Shown here: piece by piece, positions 1 to 5,050 of the stretch
Numbering within the stretch: position 1 is the stretch's first letter
Layout: the number at the start of each line of letters is the position of its first letter
The notes under the pieces: model-generated
The model's database searches: none
Seen by the model: the letters and a program-made list of their open reading frames with translations, nothing else
Told to the model about the DNA's origin: nothing
Made by a program: the position numbers and the translations under genes
NCBI GenBank assembly: GCA_035275625.1
Contig: DATEMK010000203.1
Coordinates: 1-7,221 of the forward strand
DNA from: DATEMK01 sp035275625
GTDB taxonomy: Bacteria > Bacteroidota > Bacteroidia > AKYH767-A > OLB10
Direction of reading: 5' to 3'
DNA: 7,221 bases

Positions 1-1087
1 CATTTGTTATAGTAATAGCTAAGTTTTCTTTTCCTGCTAAAGAACAACTAATAACTATAAACTCTTTTGCAGGGTTGGGAGAAATTGAAAATTGGAAGTT
101 GGAAGTTGGAGCCTCTTCAATACTTGTGGTGCTATCAGGAGTGTATTCCCAAAAATCATTTTGAGCAATATAATTTTCATCAACCCCAAGACCTACAAAC
201 CCTTTATTGCCAATTGAAAAAGAAGAAGAATACCTTCTCATTCCCCCAAGATAATTGGCAACTTGACTCCATAGATTGAAAGCAGGATCATATTTCCAAA
301 AATCATTTTTTGTAGTCGTTCCATCATTGCCCAGTCCCACATATCCTTTATTGCCAATAGAAAAACTTGACGCACCAAATCTTGGCCCTCCCCCGTAATC
401 AGCTTTTTGTGTCCAGGCATCGAGACTTGTATCATACTCCCAAAAATCCTGTTGGGGAACTGCCGGAACTAATCCTGAACCAAGATATATTTTATCACCA
501 ATTAAGAAAGCTGCTGCCAGCCACCGCTCTATCCCTCCAAAACTTGCTTTTTGATTCCAGCTATTTAAAAAAGGATCGTACTCCCAGAAATCCTGAAAAC
601 CATTTATTCCTGCAATATATCCGGTTCCGACAAATCCTTTTAACGAAGAACCGACCCCTATAGCAAGGCTTCTATTGCCACCACCAAAATTCGCTTTTTG
701 TGTCCAACTATCTGATAATGGATCATATTCCCAAAAATCCTGTTTATAAATGATAAATGTTTCATACCCTGTACCAATATAACCTTTTGAACCAATATTA
801 AAGGCAATAGCGTCAGCTCTTTTCGTTCCTGCAAAATCATTCTTTTGAGTCCAAGTATTAGTAATTGGATCGAATTCCCATACATCTTTTTTATAAGAGC
901 CGTCATATCCAGTTGCAAAATATCCTTTATTGTCAATTGCAAACCCAACTGATGTCCATCTTGCACTTCCCCCAAAATCCGCCTTCTGCGTCCAGTAATC
1001 CGCTTCAGCGAAAAAAGAAAATAAAATGAAGGTGAGGAGTGACCCGCTTCGCTGAAGCTTGGCAGGATAAATAAAAAGTTTTTTCAT
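1..1087 (-). CDS. Secreted Kelch-repeat protein, T9SS cargo (3' end cut by window)
   Basis: I read this frame directly from the minus strand: an ATG at 1085-1087 opens 362 codons without a stop and runs off the left edge. Six Kelch-type repeats of about 48 residues follow the signal peptide, each with a W-x-Q-K motif, an x-GY-x-G strand and a D-F/V-W-E/K-Y-D-P turn, consistent with a six-bladed beta-propeller. A sorting domain then begins with SPNPAKEF (about residue 336) and is cut off at residue 362; by comparison with the paralogue at 2263-3504 about 50 residues are missing. The signal peptide is unusual: MKKLF is followed by an 11-residue net insertion (YPAKLQRSG core) before the hydrophobic LLTFILFSFFA stretch, with likely cleavage after A-E-A29. 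The gene is third in a tight unit, starting only 2 bp after the stop of the gene at 1090-2244. The protein is presumed exported to the cell surface or medium by T9SS; its ligand or enzymatic role is unknown. Confidence 0.88.
   Translation of the reverse strand, partial: MKKLFIYPAKLQRSGSLLTFILFSFFAEADYWTQKADFGGSARWTSVGFAIDNKGYFATGYDGSYKKDVWEFDPITNTWTQKNDFAGTKRADAIAFNIGSKGYIGTGYETFIIYKQDFWEYDPLSDSWTQKANFGGGNRSLAIGVGSSLKGFVGTGYIAGINGFQDFWEYDPFLNSWNQKASFGGIERWLAAAFLIGDKIYLGSGLVPAVPQQDFWEYDTSLDAWTQKADYGGGPRFGASSFSIGNKGYVGLGNDGTTTKNDFWKYDPAFNLWSQVANYLGGMRRYSSSFSIGNKGFVGLGVDENYIAQNDFWEYTPDSTTSIEEAPTSNFQFSISPNPAKEFIVISCSLAGKENLAITITN
92..110. repeat. Heptamer tandem repeat in pre-sorting-domain linker
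   Basis: Two full copies and one partial copy of TTGGAAG lie head to tail on the plus strand. They encode part of the linker (APTSNFQF) just before the SPNPAKEF start of the sorting domain. The other Kelch gene has a different heptamer tract at the same place (2527-2561). Confidence 0.6.
1037..1070. repeat. In-frame 33-bp insertion inside a signal peptide
   Basis: Aligned with the paralogue at 2263-3504, this gene is identical in its first five codons and again from LTFILFSFFA onward. Between them it has IYPAKLQRSGSL where the paralogue has a single T, a net gain of 33 bp. The inserted DNA contains a short hairpin (GCTTC at 1046-1050, GAAGC at 1054-1058) within a GC-richer block unlike its surroundings. 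Exact edges are uncertain by a few bases. Confidence 0.7.
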
Positions 1088-1089
1088 GC

Positions 1090-2244
1090 TTATTCTTTTA
1101 TAAACTTCCTCACTGCTTTTTGTTTTCCCTGCCTGTCCGGCAGGCAGGCATTAGTTAGTTCAACAAAGTAAATTCCTTTGGAAAAATGGCTGACATTAAT
1201 TTTAGTTTGGAATTTAAAACCTTTTGCATTTTGAGATTCGCTATAAACAAGTTTGCCTAAAGCACCTATTATAGAAATATCAATGTGTGAATTGTTTGAA
1301 ACATGTATATCACAGGTAATATAATCGGCAGCAATATTCGGATAAACCAGGAAATAGTAACCCGGTAAATTATTTTGCGCTATGGCAAGGGGATTTCCAG
1401 GAGAGCAGCTTGCAAGATCCGGGGAGGGTGCAGTAAAATTTATCGGTGTGCCGGTAATAGCTGAATCGGTTGTGAGTGTAATAGGAAGCAGGGTATTGGG
1501 ATATACTGTATTTCCGCTGCAAAATCCTAAATATAAAATGCCGTTAAGTAAAAAACATCCGTAAGCACAATTTGTATTGAGATTAAATGGATATTGCTTG
1601 ATGATCTGACCATTGGGATCAAATACAATTATATATTCTGCAACTGTTGGTATCGCGCCCATGAAACTCCAGATATTTCCGGCATCATCAATAGCTATAT
1701 CTGCAGACGCGAATTTCAAAGTGGAATCCGCATAGATCTGAGTAAATGAAATGCCATCATATCTTTCAATACAATTAGGACTGCCATTATAGAGGTAATA
1801 TAAATAATTGCCATTTCCACCGGCATTTAAAGGAGGGCACGTGGAAGCGGCTGTATCACCTGTCCAATTTGATCCATCATAGAAATAAGGATGATTTCCG
1901 GGAGTCACTTCAGAATAAAAGGTCGGGCTGAATGATCCGTTCAGGTTATTTGAAAAGGCTAATGAGTAACCTGGTATCGCCTGTGAAACCACGATCCCAT
2001 TGCTTGTAACCACATTTCCGCTCAGCTGAAATTCTTCAATCTGCCCTGAGCTGTTAGTTGCCCAAAAAGTATTTGGGTTGCAGGTAATCCCGGTTGTGTT
2101 TTTATTTTTATAAGTACCGGTTGTTATTGCAGTTTTTGCCGGGGCAATAAAAATATCATCTTCACTTAAATTATTAGCTGTATTTAATTGTGCGTATAAT
2201 TCAAATGAGAAAGAAATTAAAATAATGGTAAAAAGTTTTTTCAA
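1090..2244 (-). CDS. Secreted protein of unknown function with degenerate T9SS-type C-terminal domain
   Basis: This 384-aa protein begins at a TTG codon (2242-2244); the start is chosen because MKKLFT matches the first residues of the neighbouring Kelch genes and an in-frame TAA lies a few codons upstream. Residues 1-18 form a signal peptide ending LYA, with Q19 as probable mature start. The body is beta-rich and Asn/Gly/Thr-rich, with segments such as DIAIDDAGNIWSFMG and YIIVFDPNGQIIKQYP that resemble propeller blades, but I do not recognise the family. Residues 300-384 resemble a type A sorting domain: VYPNIAADY replaces the usual PNP motif, then the LGKLVY strand, KGIYFVEL and a C-terminal KFIKE. 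The segment CLPDRQG near the end is encoded by a palindromic repeat. The gene lies 18 bp after one Kelch gene and 2 bp before the other, so co-transcription is likely. Cell-surface or secreted location is inferred. Confidence 0.85.
   Translation of the reverse strand: MKKLFTIILISFSFELYAQLNTANNLSEDDIFIAPAKTAITTGTYKNKNTTGITCNPNTFWATNSSGQIEEFQLSGNVVTSNGIVVSQAIPGYSLAFSNNLNGSFSPTFYSEVTPGNHPYFYDGSNWTGDTAASTCPPLNAGGNGNYLYYLYNGSPNCIERYDGISFTQIYADSTLKFASADIAIDDAGNIWSFMGAIPTVAEYIIVFDPNGQIIKQYPFNLNTNCAYGCFLLNGILYLGFCSGNTVYPNTLLPITLTTDSAITGTPINFTAPSPDLASCSPGNPLAIAQNNLPGYYFLVYPNIAADYITCDIHVSNNSHIDISIIGALGKLVYSESQNAKGFKFQTKINVSHFSKGIYFVELTNACLPDRQGKQKAVRKFIKE
1128..1148. repeat. 21-bp palindromic repeat, copy 1 (in frame)
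   Basis: Perfect 8-bp arms CCTGCCTG and CAGGCAGG flank the 5-bp centre TCCGG. On the minus strand it encodes CLPDRQG, 16 residues from the C-terminus of the unknown secreted protein. Copy 2 at 2301-2321 differs by one centre base. Confidence 0.85.
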
Positions 2245-2262
2245 AGGATATAATGCTTTAAA

Positions 2263-3504
2263 TTATTCTTTTATAAACTTCTTCACTGCTCTTTGTTTTC
2301 CCTGCCTGACCGGCAGGCAGGCATTGCTTATTTCAACAAAGTAAACTCCTGCTCTTAATTTTAAGAGAGGAATATTAATGGTTGGTTCCCCTTTAGGGGT
2401 CAGTGGTTTTTGGTAAACTTTTTTGCCTTCAACATTTGTTATAGTTATGTCTGTGTTTTCCTTTCCGTCCCGATAGCTATCGGGAGGATAGCTGATAACT
2501 ATAAACTCTTTTGCAGGATTGGGGGAAACTTCAAACTTCAAACCCGAAGCTTCAAACTCATCTATGCCAGTTGCGCAGGCGCTATCGGGAGTGTATTCCC
2601 AGAAATCATTATATAATGGCCCGGAATCTTCTCCGCCCACACCAATATATCCTTTAGATCCTATAGAAAAATATGCAGGTTCATTCCTGTTCAGCCCGGA
2701 AAAATTTGTTTTTTGGATCCACGCATTTGTAACCGGATTATATTGCCAAAAGTCATTATAATAGGTGCCTAAGACTGCCCCTACTCCATAATATCCTTTG
2801 TCACAAATCGCCATGGCTGCTCCAAGGAACCTGCCGGCAGGAAAATTAGCCTTCTGGGTCCATGTGTTGGAAACAGTATTGTATTCCCAAACCTCTGAAA
2901 GATAATTTAAATTGAAATTGAAGCCTCCGATAACATAGCCGCTATTACCAATTGCAAAACTATTCGCACCCGATCTTATTGCACCCGGAATACTTGCTTT
3001 GGCCGACCATGAATTCGTTACCGGGTTATATTCCCAAAGATCTTTATAAGCTGAGATGAAATTATATCCTGTACCGATATATCCTTTAAGACCAACTGAA
3101 AAACCGGTGGCAGAAAATCTTGCGCTTCCTCCAAAGTTCGCTTTTTGTGTCCATAGGTTAGTAACGGGATCATATTCCCAGAAATCCTGCAGCGGGGATA
3201 CCGGATCAAGTCCCAATCCCACATAACCTTTAGTGCCGATGGAAATTCCTGTTGCCTGAAATCTTGCAGCGCCAATGAAATTTGCTTTTTGTGTCCAAAC
3301 ATTGGTTGCAGGATCATATTGCCAAAAGGCATCATAAACAGTGCCTGAAATATCTTTGCCGCTTCCGATATATCCTTTATTTCCGATGGAAAAGGAAAAT
3401 GGATATTCTAATCCTCCTACCGGATAATTTGCCTTCTGCGTCCAGTAATCCGCCTGGGCGAAAAAAGAAAATAAAATGAAGGTGAGTGTAAATAGTTTTT
3501 TCAT
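2263..3504 (-). CDS. Secreted six-repeat Kelch protein with T9SS type A sorting domain
   Basis: The start is placed at the ATG at 3502-3504, giving 413 aa that begin MKKLFTLTF, a normal signal peptide cleaved after A-Q-A18. A longer reading from 3552 would put 16 extra hydrophobic residues in front and begin inside the upstream terminator, so I rejected it. Residues 19 to about 305 hold six Kelch repeats (W-T-Q-K-A-N, GY-x-G, DFWEY-x-P), predicting a six-bladed propeller of the kind usually used for binding. The sorting domain starts at SPNPAKEF (residue 327) and ends KKFIKE. Four repeat-like DNA elements fall in and just before this last quarter: heptamers in the linker and palindromes encoding DSYRDG, TPKGEP and CLPVRQG. 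It is the first gene of a three-gene unit, 18 bp before the next gene. It is paralogous to the gene at 1-1087. The substrate is unknown. Confidence 0.9.
   Translation of the reverse strand: MKKLFTLTFILFSFFAQADYWTQKANYPVGGLEYPFSFSIGNKGYIGSGKDISGTVYDAFWQYDPATNVWTQKANFIGAARFQATGISIGTKGYVGLGLDPVSPLQDFWEYDPVTNLWTQKANFGGSARFSATGFSVGLKGYIGTGYNFISAYKDLWEYNPVTNSWSAKASIPGAIRSGANSFAIGNSGYVIGGFNFNLNYLSEVWEYNTVSNTWTQKANFPAGRFLGAAMAICDKGYYGVGAVLGTYYNDFWQYNPVTNAWIQKTNFSGLNRNEPAYFSIGSKGYIGVGGEDSGPLYNDFWEYTPDSACATGIDEFEASGLKFEVSPNPAKEFIVISYPPDSYRDGKENTDITITNVEGKKVYQKPLTPKGEPTINIPLLKLRAGVYFVEISNACLPVRQGKQRAVKKFIKE
2301..2321. repeat. 21-bp palindromic repeat, copy 2 (in frame)
   Basis: Same 8-bp arms as the copy at 1128-1148, with centre ACCGG instead of TCCGG. 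It encodes CLPVRQG between the last two predicted strands of the sorting domain. The flanking 30 to 40 bp are also very similar between the two genes. Confidence 0.85.
2388..2399. repeat. Small CCCC-TTTA-GGGG hairpin in sorting-domain loop
   Basis: Four C, TTTA, four G form a short inverted repeat that encodes the middle of PLTPKGEP, in the loop after the KKVYQ strand. It is short enough to occur by chance, but it stands in a loop that carries unrelated repeats in two other genes of this window. Confidence 0.4.
2468..2485. repeat. 18-bp perfect palindrome in sorting-domain loop
   Basis: TCCCGATAGCTATCGGGA is its own reverse complement. It encodes the DSYRDG part of YPPDSYRDGKEN. The paralogue at 1-1087 reads CSLAGKEN at the same point and is 12 bp shorter, so this looks like an insertion with replacement of a few flanking bases. 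Confidence 0.8.
2527..2561. repeat. Heptamer repeat tract in linker before sorting domain
   Basis: Five units in 7-bp phase on the plus strand, the first two exactly AACTTCA, the others AACCCGA, AGCTTCA and AACTCAT. They encode the linker DEFEASGLKFEV that joins the Kelch propeller to SPNPAKEF. Confidence 0.65.
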
Positions 3505-3519
3505 GCCATGAATTTTAAT

Positions 3520-3527
3520 CAAATATA
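3520..3527 (-). promoter_or_regulatory. Candidate -7 box for the Kelch unit
   Basis: TATATTTG on the minus strand fits the Bacteroidota TAnnTTTG -7 consensus and lies 15 bp upstream of the ATG. A TTG at 3550-3552 stands 22 bp further upstream, inside the terminator stem, as a possible -33 element. The implied leader is only about 10 nt, so the call is tentative. Confidence 0.35.
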
Positions 3528-3530
3528 TAT

Positions 3531-3567
3531 AAAAAAGCAAAAGGTTCAGCAACCGATGCTGAACCTT
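3531..3567 (-). terminator. Intrinsic terminator of the propeller gene pair
   Basis: On the minus strand an 11-bp perfect stem (AAGGTTCAGCA paired with TGCTGAACCTT, positions 3541-3567) with a 5-nt loop is followed by TTGCTTTTTT. It lies 43 bp after the stop of the gene at 3611-5038. The plus-strand reading has no T tract after the stem, so it is directional. Confidence 0.85.
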
Positions 3568-3610
3568 AAACTATCCCGAAGTGATACTCCATTTTGTAAA
3601 ATGTTTTCAT

Positions 3611-5038
3611 TTATTCAATAACAAATTTACTGCTGAATGCAGAAACACCATCATTTATTTTCAAAACATAAATCCCTTTGGCAAGAAAAGAAAGATCAAG
3701 CTGTGCGGAGGACTCCTCTCCCCACCGGGGAGAGGCCGGGAGTGGGGCATGAAAAACTGTTTGTCCTAATGTGTTTATGACTTCGCACGAAACTTTTCCA
3801 TCCGCCTCAGGCGGATTGGAAAAGTTGGGAAAAGTGATTTGGAAGATACCGTCAGATGGATTAGGAAAAATTTGAAATTCATTCCCATCATTTTGGTTTT
3901 CGGAAATAGTGATGGTATTGCAAACGCTTCCTCCGATAAGAGCCGGTAAGCCTATTCCCGACTGATTCCCTGCTAAAACAATTGCATTATCAACATAATT
4001 GCAGGCAACTCCCTGCAGGTTTGGATTATTGATAACAGAAATTGAACTTCCGCCATCTATTGAAACATATATTTTCTGATCAGGGCCTATTTGCATCCCT
4101 CCAAGACAAGGAAGAGTTGAATTACCGACAGTTATTTGCGAAGCTGCAATGGCAGCGGCTGTATTCAAAGTAACATCAAACTGGTCAACATGACCTTCAC
4201 ACCATGGAGCAACATACAGCTTGGTTCCATCGGGCGAAAATTCCAACCCGTATAAACTACCTCCGGGTGTTATGACTCTTTCATTGCTAATAGTTCCATT
4301 ATTGCAATTGAAATCATACAGGGCAAAATCATTGTTACCGCCAGTTTCATATAAAGCCGCTGCAATTTTATCCCCGGTTGGAGAAGCTTTCATAAATCCT
4401 ACCATATATCCCAGGGAAAGTACATTGCCTGCATGACTGAAGCTTATAACAGGCGCATTGATTCCTGAAGATGTTACCAGGTAAGAATAAAAGGTGGTGT
4501 CGTGATCATGCGCGATCACCCAAATGTCAGGCGAACCATTTTTATAAACAGCAACACATTTTTCAGATGATTGAATAAAAAGAAGAATATTTTTAGATGT
4601 AACATCCCCGTTTCCTGAAGCAAGCGTCATATCCACAACAGAATAATGAAAGTCGCCCGGCAACTCATTTGCCGGACAAGTGAAAATATAATATTGTGTG
4701 CTGCTTCCCGGCATGGGAACAATGGTAGCCGATTGAGTGGAAGAACCGGCACCCAAAAGTCCTGTTCCATTACTCATTGGAACATGATTGCGATCCCACA
4801 CAGTTTGTCCATCAGTATAAAATAACAAATTGCCTGCCGCATCAGAAATGGAAGCAACACCTTCGCGCGTATAAGTCTGCCCGTTAGTGATTACAACGGG
4901 ACTTCCAGAATTAAAGTCGAGTCCGCTGTTAAAACCAAAATACCATATATTGTTTTCTCCCTGGCCATAAGCACTATATAACAGGGAAATTGAAAGATAA
5001 AAGGATAAAGCCAGGAAGCGTTTGTAAAATGTTTTCAT
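3611..5038 (-). CDS. Secreted WD40-like beta-propeller protein with T9SS type A sorting domain (downstream paralogue)
   Basis: This 475-aa protein has a signal peptide (MKTFYKRF, then a hydrophobic core) probably cleaved after A-Y-G25. The mature part opens with GENNIWYFG and GLDFNSG and continues with propeller-like blades, seen in LLFYTDGQTVWDRN, KASPTGDKIAAA, LYGLEFSPDGTKLYV and IGPDQKIYVSI. The sorting domain covers about residues 388-475: FQIFPNPSDGIFQI, LGQTVF, KGIYVLKI, ending KFVIE. More than half the residues match the gene at 5051-6472 by eye, so the pair arose by tandem duplication. The two differ sharply in the loop after LGQTVF: here it is PLPASPRWGEESSAQ, encoded by a GC-rich hairpin repeat. 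It starts 12 bp after its upstream partner and is followed by a terminator, so it closes a two-gene unit. It is presumed exported by T9SS; the ligand or activity is unknown. Confidence 0.9.
   Translation of the reverse strand: MKTFYKRFLALSFYLSISLLYSAYGQGENNIWYFGFNSGLDFNSGSPVVITNGQTYTREGVASISDAAGNLLFYTDGQTVWDRNHVPMSNGTGLLGAGSSTQSATIVPMPGSSTQYYIFTCPANELPGDFHYSVVDMTLASGNGDVTSKNILLFIQSSEKCVAVYKNGSPDIWVIAHDHDTTFYSYLVTSSGINAPVISFSHAGNVLSLGYMVGFMKASPTGDKIAAALYETGGNNDFALYDFNCNNGTISNERVITPGGSLYGLEFSPDGTKLYVAPWCEGHVDQFDVTLNTAAAIAASQITVGNSTLPCLGGMQIGPDQKIYVSIDGGSSISVINNPNLQGVACNYVDNAIVLAGNQSGIGLPALIGGSVCNTITISENQNDGNEFQIFPNPSDGIFQITFPNFSNPPEADGKVSCEVINTLGQTVFHAPLPASPRWGEESSAQLDLSFLAKGIYVLKINDGVSAFSSKFVIE
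3707..3746. repeat. GC-rich hairpin repeat in sorting-domain loop
   Basis: Perfect 9-bp arms CCTCTCCCC (3715-3723) and GGGGAGAGG (3727-3735) around ACC, with further purine-rich sequence on both sides. It encodes PLPASPRWGEE and is far more GC-rich than the rest of the gene. The paralogue at 5051-6472 lacks it and has heptamers there instead. Confidence 0.8.
3791..3826. repeat. 36-bp near-perfect palindrome, copy in the 475-aa paralogue
   Basis: Outer arms AACTTTTCC (3791-3799) and GGAAAAGTT (3818-3826), inner arms TCCGCC and GGCGGA around TCA, with one A-T pair and one bulged T between the two sets of arms. It encodes the NPPEADGK loop of the sorting domain. The same 36 bp recur at 5222-5257. 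Confidence 0.85.
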
Positions 5039-5050
5039 AGTTATACTTGT

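Noticed and set aside
67..663. Open frames on the plus strand and in other frames across the Kelch, propeller and unknown genes
   Set aside because: They lie opposite or inside well-supported minus-strand genes, lack recognisable domains and starts, and their repetitive look comes from the Kelch periodicity on the other strand.
120..1010. Regularly spaced similar segments about 144 bp apart, as in an array
   Set aside because: The spacing equals 48 codons and the similar segments encode the W-x-Q-K and DFWEY motifs of Kelch repeats; there are no identical short repeats with spacers, so this is not a CRISPR.
1..1087. Possible pseudogene or frameshift in the left-edge Kelch gene because of its odd N-terminus and missing end
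   Set aside because: The frame is open for 362 codons with all six repeats intact; the missing end is only the window boundary and the N-terminal insertion is in frame.
3505..3552. A 16-residue N-terminal extension of the first Kelch gene
   Set aside because: It would begin inside the upstream terminator stem and put a second hydrophobic stretch before a complete signal peptide; MKKLF at 3504 matches the neighbouring genes.
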